A stretch of 43,087 nucleotides of DNA from Hondaea fermentalgiana (GCA_014084085.1 NPFB01000084.1:355821-398907); one strand, 5' to 3'; positions 17,190 to 27,139 are shown, counted from the first letter of the stretch. Notes: a model not told the origin generated them from the letters alone. Numbers and translations are program-made.

Positions 17190-19856
17190 ATGAGCGACCG
17201 GCAGGTGACGGTGGCGTGGGAGGATGACTTTGCGGACGCCGTGGGCAGCGCAGCTCAATTGACGCCCCAACAGCGCCGAGAGGCAGGCGCGCAAGAGGCC
17301 GTACGACGTGAACTGGAGGCGCGCATCAGTGACGAGGAATCAGGCGACGAAAGCAAGCGGGACGCGAAGTTGATGAGTACGGCCAGGATCGTCGGCACAC
17401 TCGCGTTCTGGTCACCCGAGGAACGCGACGAGCTCCTCGATATCGCTAGAGAAGCTGCACAGGTTGCTTGGACTCATAAATATCAGGTGCAGTACCTTGC
17501 TGACGCTGCAGTCCGCTGGCCCGAAGTCCTCGACGAGTCCTGGATTGACGAGGTGAGCTCGCATGTCGACGAAATTGTCGCCCGGAGCGCTTCTGCATCG
17601 GGCTCCGAATTAGCACGTTTTGCCCACACGCTCTCGTTTCTATGTGCCTGGTTCAAGACTGAGAACGTGATTTGCCCCGATCTTGATCTCGAGGGCCTTT
17701 TTCAGATCCATCATGGCGGTGTTCAGTGCGGAGCCATCGACTTGTTCGAGTATCTGCCCTCTGCAGCACAGCAGCGCTACGCAAGTGCTCTCGCCAAGGT
17801 CTTTTTCGAAAATTTGCATTGCTTTCCCAAAGCATGGTTTCTCTTGACGGTCACGCTTGATGTCGAGACAGCTGCAAGCGTGTGCACCCCCGACCAAGCC
17901 ATCCGGCGCGCATGCGAGCTTCTCACTGCTGAAGATGATCCCGAGATCGATGGATACTACGACCGTCGCCATAGTCGGGACGAGGGCGTCAAATCCATCT
18001 TTGACGCCTACAGCTCGCTCGACCCGGAAATCTATGGCGATCTTCCCAAGCTCGTCGACGCTGTCTTGAAATGGTTTAAAACTCGCAATCCCACAAATGA
18101 GCTCAGCTATTCGGATCGAGCGTTCTACAACGCACTGGCTTGGGCCATCGGTGGGAGTCGCGACAAAGACAAAGCTTTCAAGCAACCCTGGACCGATTTC
18201 CTCGTGCAACAGCTCGGCAACGAGAATCACCAACTAGCCTTTGTTCGATACGCGACCGAAGCGCTCGCTTCGGGGTGCGACCTTGAGGGCGGCGAGGTCA
18301 ATCTGACAAAGGTCCGTGCCGCCGCCCTTGCCTGCTCTGATCCCGAGCGCGCCCGATACTTTGGCAGATTCCTTCCCCAGGCATTCACCAAGGACTCCAA
18401 GGCTTTTAGCAAGATGCTTGCGGAATCGTCGCCGCTCGCTACTCGCGTCTGCGTGCTGGAAGCCCTTCTCACGCTACCCCCGGCAGATTTTCTCCGGCTC
18501 ATGCCGAAAAATCTCGCTCCATTCCCTGCGCCCTGGAAGGCTCTCTCGCAACGCGCAATTGCGCGCAAAATGAGCGACGGCGCCTTCGAGGAGATCTCCT
18601 GGAAGGGCGTCTCCTTTCAATTACTTTTGGAGCTCACCTACGACCCTGCGTATTACCATGGCATGACCACTGCAGATATGTTGGAGACCGTCGTCAAGCC
18701 GGTGAGTCTGGGCTACGGATCCGCTGCAGACGCCCCCTTTGTGCGCCGACGCTGTCCCGTAGGCGGCTACGGCGTCAATCAAACGGACTTTGGGATGATC
18801 CGGCCGCTCAGTTCGGCCTACGCTACCGAGTTCGTCTCGCATTCCTGGAGATATACCTTTGCCATGGTGATGGACATGCTTCAGTTTGGGAGCAATGCAG
18901 ACTTGGACGCTTATTATTGGTTCGATCTTCTCGTGGTTGACCAGCACGACGCACCATCGCGCCCGGCAACGTGGTGGGATACAACGTTTCGCAACGCTGT
19001 TGGCTCCTTTGGACACCTTTCGCTCGCGGTTGATTTCTGGAAGATGCCGACGACGCTCACGCGCATCTGGTGCATTTGGGAAATTTATTCGAGTCTCGAC
19101 CTTGCAGGCGAAGTGGAGCTCTGTTTCCCTTGGCGCGAAGAGCGAGAGGGAGCTCGTGCAGCCGTTAGCGATGTTTCGCAGGTCGCGGCCTTGCTCGACG
19201 ACATCGACGTTGCCTCCGCGGACGCCACCTATGCTGCAGACAAGACGCGCATCCTTGATGCCATCAACGCGTCAGAATCAGCATCGGTTGACATTGTCAA
19301 CCAGCGCATTCGTGCTTTCTTTGCATCGTGCCTACTTGGATACGCGGCCTACTACGGCCCCGCAGAGGTTGTGTATGAGGTACTGCGATATGAACCTCGT
19401 CTTGACATGGGTCAAAAACTCTCCCTGGATGGAATGACCCGTCCTATTCAGCTTCCCGCTCAGGCCGCACTTGAGTGGGCGTCCCCGAACCTCATTGACA
19501 GTCTTCTCGATGTGGACAAGGTCCCTCAAGCCTTGCGCGAGTATTTCATGGGTCGTGCGCTCTTTGCATATTTTCGCGCCGAGAATGAGAAAGAGCGTAC
19601 TCGCTATCGTGACATTATTGAGCTCGTCGCGATGACAAAGGAGGTCTCTCTTTCACTGGACGACTTTTTGAGTGACAAGGGCTACCTCAACCCCACGGAG
19701 GAAATGTTGGAGCCCTTGCGCGCCATTGCCGCTGCTGTGCCTGTGCAGGACGTCGCTATCACAAAACCAACCAAGTCGAAAATGTCTTTGCGCTTGTCTC
19801 GACCTGCAGTCGGCGGCGTCAAGGCCAAGAACAAGGCAAATTGTCTTTTGCAATAA
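17190..19856 (+). CDS. TIR-like domain protein with C-terminal CaaX box
   Basis: An 888-residue protein. About 540 N-terminal residues are mostly helical and unrecognised, possibly an alpha-solenoid. They lead into a TIR-like domain that begins at FVSHSW (548-553) and continues with YYWFDLLVVDQHDA, WWDTTFRNAVGSFGHLSLAVDFW and LTRIWCIWEIYSSLDLAGEVELCFP. Glu631 in WCIWEIY occupies the place of the catalytic Glu of NAD-cleaving TIR domains, and Cys628 fits the SxxCxxE pattern. This TIR variant is widespread in protists. The protein ends in KANCLLQ, a CaaX box (Cys885, X = Gln) preceded by a basic stretch, so prenylation and membrane attachment are predicted. The ATG at 17190 has a good context (caccATG). 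The frame is open from 17040, but that upstream part is low complexity. NADase activity is inference; signalling or scaffolding is equally possible. Confidence 0.75.
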   Translation: MSDRQVTVAWEDDFADAVGSAAQLTPQQRREAGAQEAVRRELEARISDEESGDESKRDAKLMSTARIVGTLAFWSPEERDELLDIAREAAQVAWTHKYQVQYLADAAVRWPEVLDESWIDEVSSHVDEIVARSASASGSELARFAHTLSFLCAWFKTENVICPDLDLEGLFQIHHGGVQCGAIDLFEYLPSAAQQRYASALAKVFFENLHCFPKAWFLLTVTLDVETAASVCTPDQAIRRACELLTAEDDPEIDGYYDRRHSRDEGVKSIFDAYSSLDPEIYGDLPKLVDAVLKWFKTRNPTNELSYSDRAFYNALAWAIGGSRDKDKAFKQPWTDFLVQQLGNENHQLAFVRYATEALASGCDLEGGEVNLTKVRAAALACSDPERARYFGRFLPQAFTKDSKAFSKMLAESSPLATRVCVLEALLTLPPADFLRLMPKNLAPFPAPWKALSQRAIARKMSDGAFEEISWKGVSFQLLLELTYDPAYYHGMTTADMLETVVKPVSLGYGSAADAPFVRRRCPVGGYGVNQTDFGMIRPLSSAYATEFVSHSWRYTFAMVMDMLQFGSNADLDAYYWFDLLVVDQHDAPSRPATWWDTTFRNAVGSFGHLSLAVDFWKMPTTLTRIWCIWEIYSSLDLAGEVELCFPWREEREGARAAVSDVSQVAALLDDIDVASADATYAADKTRILDAINASESASVDIVNQRIRAFFASCLLGYAAYYGPAEVVYEVLRYEPRLDMGQKLSLDGMTRPIQLPAQAALEWASPNLIDSLLDVDKVPQALREYFMGRALFAYFRAENEKERTRYRDIIELVAMTKEVSLSLDDFLSDKGYLNPTEEMLEPLRAIAAAVPVQDVAITKPTKSKMSLRLSRPAVGGVKAKNKANCLLQ

Positions 19857-20389
19857 TCACGAGCCAATGGCCCAAGGACGATATTATGTTGCTGTCTATC
19901 TTGAACGAGCTCCGAGGTCGCAATCCAAGAGACGGACTCTGTATCCCTCCCGGACCGGCTACTGCCAACAGCATCCTCGAGCCCCTGTCTCTTCCTACTC
20001 TTCCTTCTCTTCGCTTGGCTGCCTGATCTTTGGGTCTGCTATTCTTGCTGTTGCTTGATTACTTGCTTGTTTGCTTCACCGCGGCGGCGAGGCGCGTGCG
20101 TGGCCTCGTCGCCCGAGACGCCCGCGTCGCACGCCCGCATCATCAGCTGCAGAGGATACTCTCGCTCTCGCTCGTGGCGCCGTGAGCGAGCGAGATCGGA
20201 CCCGTGCGGGTTTGGAGCGCAGCTGTGCTGTGCGATAGTAACACGGTAGGACTGTGCGTGCAGGTCCGCCCGGGTCGAGACTCGCTTCGCTTCGGATTCG
20301 GCGGCCGGACCAGGCAGCTGCCGCGCGAGGCGAGCCCGAGTCGACGATGGCGGCAGCGGCAGCAAAAGGACAACGCGCGGAAGAACACG
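19857..20389. promoter_or_regulatory. intergenic spacer and 5' leader of the acyl-CoA synthetase gene
   Basis: A 533-bp spacer between two genes in the same direction. It contains a pyrimidine-rich stretch around 19985-20060 and a GC-rich leader. An upstream ATG at 20347-20349 opens a 50-codon frame ending at 20499 that overlaps the main start in another frame. No RNA gene or repeat was recognised. Confidence 0.5.
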
Positions 20390-22333
20390 ATGGACACGAA
20401 GAAGGCTCTCAAGCTCGCGGCGGGCGCCGGCCTGGGCGTGCTGGCGGCCAAGACGCTGGACGAGAAACTCTGCATCTCGAGCGACCTTGCGCAGATTGAG
20501 ACGCTCAAAAAGTATGCGCTGCTCGAGCAGCTGCCCGAGGACGCTACCGTGGCTGATGTCTGGGAAGCCACGGTTGCAGCCACGCCGGACAAGGTTGCGG
20601 TCATCTTCGCCGAAAGCGGGGAGAAGATGAGCTTTCGCGAGGTCGACGCCATGGCGAACCGCGTTGCCGCCGCGCTGCGTGCGCAAGGTCTCGGTGCCGA
20701 CGATGTGGTGGCTCTCTTTGCCAACAACTGCATCGAGTACGTGTACCTTTTTCTGGGCATTGCCAAGGCCGGCATGGTCGCAGCGGTCATTAACAGCAAC
20801 AACAAGGCCAAACCTCTCTTGCACAGCCTCGAGGTCGCCTCCTGCAGCGCCATCGTTTATGCCGCCGAGCTCGAGGAACAGCTCGAAGAAATCGCCGAGG
20901 ACCTGGCGCAAGCAGCGTACTTTCGCATCGCCCTGTCCTTTGATGAACCGTCACGCGGAACCCAGGCGCGGGGCATTCCCGTGCTCGAGAGCCGTCGGCT
21001 CGAGGACGTTCTCCCCGGACCGGAATCGGACATCAGCTCGTCGCCAGCCTTTCGTGCCTGGCGCGCACATAGCAGCAAGCTTCACCCGTGTTCGTACATT
21101 TACACGAGTGGAACCACTGGACTCCCCAAGGCCTGTGTCGTGACCAACTATCGTCTCCTACTCATGTTTCTGCGCATGAAGCTGTACAATGTAGGCCCGG
21201 ACGATATTACGTACACGTGCCTCCCGCTCTACCACTCGAGCGGATTGGGTATTGGCCTCGGCAACGCCATTCTCCAGGGCTCAACGATTGTCTTGTCGCG
21301 AAAGTTCTCCGCCTCTCGCTTCTTCAAGCATTGTGCAGAGCACAATGTGACCGCCGTGCAGTACATTGGCGAGGTCTGCCGATACCTTTTGCACTCGCCC
21401 GCCTCACCGTGGGACCGCAAACACAAGGTTCGTGTGGCCATTGGCAATGGGCTTCGCAAGGAGATCTGGGTGGCCTTTCAAGAGCGTTTCCAGATTCCGG
21501 AGATTGGCGAATTCTATGGCGCCACGGAAGGCAACCTTTCCTTTACAAACCATTGCCGTGGTGTTCTCGATGGCAATCACAGAGACGTTGGCATTGTCGC
21601 GCGAGTCGGCCCTCTTCTCAAGGAACGCAAGCAGTTCAAGATTGTTCGCCACGACGTCGCCACAGAGCAGCCCGTCAGAGACCCGACCACTGGATACTGC
21701 GTCGAATGTGCGCGGGGCGAGCCTGGCGAGCTCCTCGGTCCCATCGATCCGGCGCGCAAGGCAACCATGTTTATGGGATACACGGGGAAAGAGGCGACCG
21801 ACAAGAAGATCCTCAAGAACGTGCTCAAGGAAGGAGATTGCTACTTTCGCACGGGTGATCTCATCCGTCATGACCTCGATGGCAGCGTCATCTTTGTAGA
21901 TCGTGTGGGCGACACTTTTCGATACAAGGGCGAGAACGTGGCGACCGGCGAGGTAAGTCAGGTTGTCAGCACTTTTCCAGGTATGGTGGAGGCAAATGTT
22001 TATGGTGTTCAGGTTCCCGGGAGCCTCGATGGTCGCGCATGCATGGCCGCCGTGGTGCTCGACCCAACAAAGCCAAACGTAGACTGGGCTGCTTTCTCCG
22101 ACCACGTGCATCATTCGCTTGCGACGTATGCCGTCCCGCACTTTGTCCGTATCCTTACACGCATGGACCTCACGGGGACTCTCAAGCATCGCAAGGTCGA
22201 CCTTGCCAAGGAGGGAATCGACCCGACAATCATTTCCGATTCGCTTTGGTACCTCGACACTTCGACACGGAGCTACAAACCTCTTGATGCCAAGAGCTAT
22301 GCGGACATTGTTGCTGGCAAGGCGCGTCTCTAG
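20390..22333 (+). CDS. very-long-chain acyl-CoA synthetase (SLC27A/FATP-like)
   Basis: A 647-residue member of the AMP-forming acyl-CoA synthetases, in the fatty-acid-transport-protein branch. It activates long or very-long-chain fatty acids with ATP and CoA, through an acyl-AMP intermediate, at a membrane. The ATP/AMP motif YTSGTTGLPK is at 238-247. It is followed by PLYHSSGLGIG, the FYGATEGN motif, YFRTGDL, and the FATP signature VGDTFRYKGENVATGEV (506-522). The C terminus has the LTGTLKHRKVDLAKEG region with the catalytic Lys typical of this group. The N terminus (ALKLAAGAGLGVLAAK) is a short hydrophobic stretch. The length matches the family. The ATG at 20390 was chosen because family similarity begins soon after it and upstream codons are Arg-rich. 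The gene converges on the purple acid phosphatase gene 213 bp away. A role in polyunsaturated or very-long-chain lipid metabolism is inferred. Confidence 0.92.
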   Translation: MDTKKALKLAAGAGLGVLAAKTLDEKLCISSDLAQIETLKKYALLEQLPEDATVADVWEATVAATPDKVAVIFAESGEKMSFREVDAMANRVAAALRAQGLGADDVVALFANNCIEYVYLFLGIAKAGMVAAVINSNNKAKPLLHSLEVASCSAIVYAAELEEQLEEIAEDLAQAAYFRIALSFDEPSRGTQARGIPVLESRRLEDVLPGPESDISSSPAFRAWRAHSSKLHPCSYIYTSGTTGLPKACVVTNYRLLLMFLRMKLYNVGPDDITYTCLPLYHSSGLGIGLGNAILQGSTIVLSRKFSASRFFKHCAEHNVTAVQYIGEVCRYLLHSPASPWDRKHKVRVAIGNGLRKEIWVAFQERFQIPEIGEFYGATEGNLSFTNHCRGVLDGNHRDVGIVARVGPLLKERKQFKIVRHDVATEQPVRDPTTGYCVECARGEPGELLGPIDPARKATMFMGYTGKEATDKKILKNVLKEGDCYFRTGDLIRHDLDGSVIFVDRVGDTFRYKGENVATGEVSQVVSTFPGMVEANVYGVQVPGSLDGRACMAAVVLDPTKPNVDWAAFSDHVHHSLATYAVPHFVRILTRMDLTGTLKHRKVDLAKEGIDPTIISDSLWYLDTSTRSYKPLDAKSYADIVAGKARL

Positions 22334-22546
22334 CAAGCTAGGTGAAAGCGTAGGCCGCACAGCCTGACAAGCTCAAAAGTAAACATTTTCGGTTTCCTTC
22401 AAAGTTTTGTGTGTCAAAAGTATTCTTTCTTCCAGCCGCGTCGCGCTTTGGCGATATCGGGCTTGCCTTGATGCAAAGCTTGTCGTAGTGACGAGACAAT
22501 CAAGAATTCTTACATTATCGTGCGATCCTACTATTTTTTGAAAGAC

Positions 22547-23896
22547 TTAGGTACGGCAAGCCGTGCGATTCCAAATTGCGTTATCAACGATGGTGTAGTC
22601 TGGCATTACGGGGAAGGGCGTCTGGCCAGGGAATTCAAAATAGCCAGCAGGATTGCGAAGCCAGGTCCAGTTGGCCAAGTTGGCGTCAAGAATGTCAAAG
22701 GTGCCAAAACCAAAGGAAGCGTCGCGCTCCAGAGACCATTCAGGTTGCTGGTAAAATTCGTTGGCCGTCTCTTCGCGGTTGCCTCCATCACCAATCGTAA
22801 TGTGCACAGGGGCGCACTCGGTGACGGTATAGTTGTTCACCGGGGCCGTGCGCTCGTAGGCGTGAACGTGGCCCGAAAAGACAACGTCGACACCATACTC
22901 GACAAAGAGGGGTTCCATGGACACGCGCATTTCTTCGGCCTCTTGCTGATGGCTGACGTCGGAGCAGTACATGGGAGCGTGAAAGATGACAACAAGCCAC
23001 GGGGTAAGCGCACGGTCAATAGTGGGCAGCGTCTCTTCAAGCCAGCGGTACTGAGGGCTATCCGTTCCAGTGTTGCAGTAGGAGCAGAGGCTGACGAGGG
23101 TCATGGGACCACGTTGCGTGGTGAACCACATGGGCCCCGTACCGGCATAACGCTGCTGGTACGCCATCCAGGCCTCTTGACTCGAAAGCTCGTGGTTGCC
23201 ACCGGCCCACATGATTTCGCCCTTGCCAGTGAGGACCTGGGCAAGTCGACCAAAGGTATCCCAACGAGGCTGGTAGCCGTCGGCGTACGAGAGATCACCA
23301 GGCCAGATAATGCTGCTGGCACCACTGGTCTCGAGTGCCTCTGCGGCCCGCGTCATGGTCATGTTGCTGTAATTGGTCTGGCCAACGTCAGCAAGAACGA
23401 CAGCGGAAAAGACCTCGCTGGTGCCTGCGAGGGGCGGCGTGGTGAAGGAAAGAGTTTCGCTTGTAAGTGCCTGGTAGAAGTACTTTGTGGACGGACGAAG
23501 ACCCTCGAGCTTGCACTTGTGCAGGTACGGAGACTGATAAATGTCGGACGGGTTGTGGTACGATCCACCGGTGTTGAGATTTGCATACGTGGTGCTTGAT
23601 CCAGTGCCAGTAATGGTTTCGTCGTCGGTCCAAGCGGAGCATGTGGTAGCGGGAGCGGCAAAGGTATTGTTGGTGGCAAATTGGACGTAGTAGTTCCATT
23701 TGCCATCAGAATTGCCAACGATGCGCAAATTGATTTGCTGGGCAGCGTCGTTGGCATCATCCTGAAGTAGACGCATGTCAATGTCCTGGCCGGGGGCGGG
23801 ACGAACCCAATTGTCGTTGCCGCCAATGCGGGCTTCGCTGGTGCCGACGGCAGCAAGAGCCACGGCCAGAAGCGAGAGCATTGATTCGAGTTGCAT
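22547..23896 (-). CDS. secreted purple acid phosphatase
   Basis: A 449-residue metallophosphoesterase of the purple acid phosphatase family, which hydrolyses phosphate monoesters with a dinuclear Fe/metal site. It starts with MQLESMLSLLAVALAAVGTSEA, a clear signal peptide. A fibronectin-like N-terminal domain (about 25-160) precedes the catalytic domain. The five metal-binding motifs are all present: ADVGQT (Asp170), PGDLSY (Asp201, Tyr204), GGNHE (Asn234, His235), IFHAPMY (His306) and SGHVHAYE (His343, His345). Several NxT/S sites suggest glycosylation. The frame is open to 24052, but the first ATG with a signal peptide is at 23896. The likely role is phosphate scavenging in the secretory pathway or outside the cell. 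A 62-bp tandem duplication lies 87-210 bp upstream. All key residues are in place, so the gene looks active. Confidence 0.93.
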   Translation of the reverse strand: MQLESMLSLLAVALAAVGTSEARIGGNDNWVRPAPGQDIDMRLLQDDANDAAQQINLRIVGNSDGKWNYYVQFATNNTFAAPATTCSAWTDDETITGTGSSTTYANLNTGGSYHNPSDIYQSPYLHKCKLEGLRPSTKYFYQALTSETLSFTTPPLAGTSEVFSAVVLADVGQTNYSNMTMTRAAEALETSGASSIIWPGDLSYADGYQPRWDTFGRLAQVLTGKGEIMWAGGNHELSSQEAWMAYQQRYAGTGPMWFTTQRGPMTLVSLCSYCNTGTDSPQYRWLEETLPTIDRALTPWLVVIFHAPMYCSDVSHQQEAEEMRVSMEPLFVEYGVDVVFSGHVHAYERTAPVNNYTVTECAPVHITIGDGGNREETANEFYQQPEWSLERDASFGFGTFDILDANLANWTWLRNPAGYFEFPGQTPFPVMPDYTIVDNAIWNRTACRT

Positions 23897-25225
23897 GATG
23901 AGTTCAAATTCTTCGATCGTCGGTCTGTAAGTTCTTGGCTTTGGGGTTTTACTTTCCTCTTGTTTTGGATTTGCTTCTAGGACCGTGCAATCTGCTTCAC
24001 GATATCTGAGAACAAACAAGATAATAGCGAGCGATGGCGGCGTTCCGTGCAATCTGCTTCACGATATCTGAGAACAAACAAGATAATTGCGAGCGATGGC
24101 GGCGTTTCTGCATCTTTGCTTCCTGACCGAAAGCACGAGTCCACCCTCGATTCGACGCGCTCAGGGCACGTGCTTTCTGTGGCTGGTATAAGGGGAAACA
24201 CGCAAACCAAAAGTTGAGCAGACTTGTGAATCTAGGGTGACGCTGATCGCGGCACACTGCGGTCTCGCGTGTCGCTCCGAACCACTTCGGTGCAGTCACG
24301 CAAACTTCCACTTGCTAGTGCTTGCTCACCCGGCCGTCTGTCAGCTGGAGCTGTTCGGCGTGCACTGACGCGGTCGCCTGCTCCACAAGTGGTAAGATAC
24401 AAAGATCACAGCAATGTGTCCGTCCACTGCTCTGCAGGACCGGAAATTTGTAGCGAATGACTTCTCAATTCGGCATGCATAAGATTCGCAAGGTCTCCCA
24501 GGTCGTTGTCCTCAGTCATGCCTGTTCATCCTGTCTTGGTTGAGATCATGGGGGACACGCACTTTATGGATTCGGCACCCTACAAGATTCACCGGTCAAG
24601 AAGGATCTCCAAGCTTGACGGTTGTCGAAAGCGCGGCTTCCCGAGGACGGAGTCGGAGTCGATGGCGGAGACAGAGACCACGACGGAGTCCATGGCGGAG
24701 ACGGAATTAGAGCAGGAGTTAGAGCTCGAGCTGGAGTTGGAGGTGGCGGCGGCCAACCATTGTTGAAGTGCAGTGAGCGGAGGAGAGATTCACGTGTTGC
24801 ATTCGGTCTCGATTGCTTGAACACGAAGAATCTGCGACGGACGAGCTCGTCATCGGACGCTGCACGGCCCAGGTCAGTCAGGGCTGGTTCTGCTCGAGCT
24901 CGCACGGCAGGCACACGTCACGTCATGCTGCAAGTCGCACGCTTTCCCGCGCCCAGCAGAAGCGAGGCGAACGGACCTTGAGAGCGCCTCTCGATGCATG
25001 CGGTTGATGGCGAAGCTGGCGCTCGAGCTGCGCGGAGAGCACAGCAGGGGAGGGAGTAAGGGAGGGAGGTATTCACGAGAAGAGCGCGCGGGGCAGCAGC
25101 GGTCGCAAGCGGTCGCGAGGAGGTCGCCACGAGTCTGCACGGCCCCGGGAGATCGACTGCAGAAAACGCTCGCGTGCGCCGCCTACACGTGAGGACTGAC
25201 TGGTGCGAAGAGGACCGGCGAAGAC
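23897..25225. promoter_or_regulatory. 1.3-kb divergent promoter region between phosphatase and SDR genes
   Basis: The spacer separates the minus-strand purple acid phosphatase from the plus-strand SDR gene. It holds the 62-bp tandem duplication at 23983-24106. Around 24650-24745 there is a GGAGAC/GAGCTGGAG-type purine-rich imperfect repeat stretch. Short open frames on both strands show no conserved domain. No RNA gene was recognised. Confidence 0.5.
23983..24106. repeat. 62-bp tandem duplication upstream of the purple acid phosphatase
   Basis: Unit 1 is 23983-24044 and unit 2 is 24045-24106. They match along the whole 62 bp except for one a/t difference, in GATAATAGCG versus GATAATTGCG. Each begins CCGTGCAATCTGCTTCACG. 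The near-identity implies a recent duplication. Its place, 87-210 bp before the ATG, puts it in the phosphatase promoter or 5' leader. Confidence 0.95.
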
Positions 25226-26143
25226 ATGTCGCTCGCCAAGATCGCAGGCATGGCGGCCCTGGGCGGCGCCGTGGCCGCCGCGACGGCGGTGCAGGTGACC
25301 AAGCTGCGCGACGCAGCGAGTGAGCCGGAGTCTGGTCTCGCGCGCCGCGTGCAGCGCAAGAGGGTTATTCTCGTGACGGGCGCCGCGAGTGGCATTGGGC
25401 TGCGCACGGTGCAAATGTTTATGGCGAAGGGCTGGTTCGTCGGCGCCTTTGACATCAACGAAGACGCATTGGAAAAGGCGCTCGGAGACTCGGTCTCGCT
25501 CGTCAAAGGGATCGTGGATGTATGCGATGCCGAGTCGTGCAAACGAGCCGTGCAGACGCTTTGCAGCGCAGCGCCGGGTGGCGCCGTGGATGTGCTGTTT
25601 AATTGCGCCGGGATCCTCTCCATTGGCGAGTTTGAGCGCATCCCGCTGGAGCGGCAGCAAAGTATCATAGATATCAACTGCAAGGGTGTTATCAATATGA
25701 CAATGGCATGCTTGCCAGCGCTCAAGGAGTCTCGAGGTTGCATCGTTAGCATGGCGTCTCTTTCTGCTGTGGCCGGGGTCCCTTTCCACGCCACGTACGC
25801 TGCGTCCAAGGCTTTTGTCTTTTCATTCACGGAAGGTCTGCGCTCGGAGCTTGTCCAATACGGTGTGCGTGTATGCGACGTCTCGGTCGACTATGTTTCA
25901 TCGCCCATGACAGCCACGCAAAACTGGTCTCAAGGCACTTTTATGGCAAAAAAGAACTTTGCCACCACGGGTCAAGTTGCCTGCAAGGTTTGGGACGCCG
26001 TTAATCAGGCGACTCGCTTCAACGAGCATTTTTTCGTCGACGACGCCACGCGCTTTGCCTTCAGGATGTCGCCACTCTCGCGCGCGCTTGGTCTCTCGTA
26101 CCATACCAAGGCTGTTGCTCAGTCAACGTCTGCCAAGCTCTAA
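25226..26143 (+). CDS. short-chain dehydrogenase/reductase, copy 1
   Basis: A 305-residue classical SDR with a Rossmann fold, an NAD(P)-dependent oxidoreductase. An Ala/Gly-rich hydrophobic N terminus (about 6-24) precedes the enzyme and may be a membrane or lipid-droplet anchor. The cofactor loop TGAASGIG is at 51-58, an acidic residue ends strand 2 (VGAFDIN), and the structural motif NCAG is at 126-129. The active-site Ser is in SMASLSAVAG, with Tyr191 and Lys195 in YAASK. The Asp after beta-2 suggests NAD preference, as far as this rule holds. A paralogue lies 1 kb downstream in the same orientation (27140-28060). The ATG at 25226 has no rival. The substrate is unknown; alcohols, fatty aldehydes, sterols or 3-hydroxyacyl compounds are all possible for this class. 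Confidence 0.88.
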   Translation: MSLAKIAGMAALGGAVAAATAVQVTKLRDAASEPESGLARRVQRKRVILVTGAASGIGLRTVQMFMAKGWFVGAFDINEDALEKALGDSVSLVKGIVDVCDAESCKRAVQTLCSAAPGGAVDVLFNCAGILSIGEFERIPLERQQSIIDINCKGVINMTMACLPALKESRGCIVSMASLSAVAGVPFHATYAASKAFVFSFTEGLRSELVQYGVRVCDVSVDYVSSPMTATQNWSQGTFMAKKNFATTGQVACKVWDAVNQATRFNEHFFVDDATRFAFRMSPLSRALGLSYHTKAVAQSTSAKL

Positions 26144-27139
26144 GAAAAAGCTGAGCATTTGTGCGGACAACTCAATGTAAAGAAAGCAAGAAGTAAAGTA
26201 AGAAAGAGGAAAAGGACGAAAGAAAGGGAGGAAGGAAGGAAGGGAAGGTCAAGCTGGCTTGCCTCGAATTCGCCATTGAGCTTCTCAACCAATCTGCCCC
26301 TTTTCCCTTCATCAACTTGAAGCATCATTCTGAGCAATTCCGCTCCTCCACGGCAGCCAGATCCTCCTCCATTTGGACAGCCAACGTGTCTTCATCCTCT
26401 TGCCCTGCGACCCCTTTTCTTCTCCGACCCCCTTCACTGCTCTTTTCCCCCCAACCTCGAAATCACCAAAATTCCTCCTCTCATGCTGCTTCTTCTGCTC
26501 AACGTATTTACCAACACGTACAAGCCGCCAGTGCGGTCATTCTGTCAGTCTGTCGGTCGGTCGGTACGATCCCTGACTGACTTGGGGCCGCCGCCTTACT
26601 CGCTTCCTGTCACCGACCATGGCGAGCTCCTCGCTCCCTGGGCCCGGTCGAAACGGCGCGGTACGATCCCACCAATCGCACCTTTAGACCTACTTGTATA
26701 CTGCTCGTGATACTACCAGTCACAGTGAGAGTCTTTACAGGCAAGTAAGCAGCTAGCTGCCAGTGAGCCGCGCGCGCCCGGACCGTCTTGTCTTCTTCTG
26801 GCGACGCTTCCGGTCTCGATCCCGCTGTCAGTCCGCTGCGTGCCCGGCCCGCGCTCGCCTCGCTGCCCCGCGACACGGCGATGTGCTGCAGAACGAAAAC
26901 CCCCTCCTCGCCGCGCCGCGCGCTTCGCCTTCGCCTTCGCCTTCGTCGTCGTCCTCGTCGTCGTCTTTGCCGCCTTCGTCTTCGTCGTCTTCGACTTCGT
27001 GGTCGCCGTCCTCGCGGAGTATCTTGGATTCGTATCTTTGGCGGCGCGAAGGAAGAAAGAGATCGTCCCGGACGCGCAGAACCAGATCAAGAACCAGAAC
27101 CAGAACTAGTACGGGAGGCAGCCCGAGAGAGAGAGCATC
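26144..27139. promoter_or_regulatory. 1-kb spacer between the two SDR genes
   Basis: The left part is a purine-only stretch (about 26177-26250, GAAAG/GGAAGG type), the 3' flank of SDR copy 1. A pyrimidine-rich region follows (about 26340-26480), then GTCG-rich repeats near 26543-26565. CTTCG/TCGTC repeats lie at about 26925-27000, before SDR copy 2. The long open frames here are products of these repeats and carry no domain. Confidence 0.5.

Noticed and set aside
21404..22360. 318-codon minus-strand ORF antisense to the acyl-CoA synthetase
   Set aside because: Shadow frame; the plus-strand protein has all family motifs.
22520..23599. 359-codon plus-strand ORF antisense to the purple acid phosphatase
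   Set aside because: Shadow frame of a gene whose five metal motifs are intact on the other strand.
15635..24605. Shared CACCGGTCAAGAAG near 15637 and 24590, considered as a dispersed element
   Set aside because: Only about 14 bp match and the flanks diverge; chance similarity cannot be excluded.
24506..24766. 86-codon ORF ending in a Glu/Leu repeat
   Set aside because: Encoded by an imperfect purine-rich repeat; no conserved sequence.
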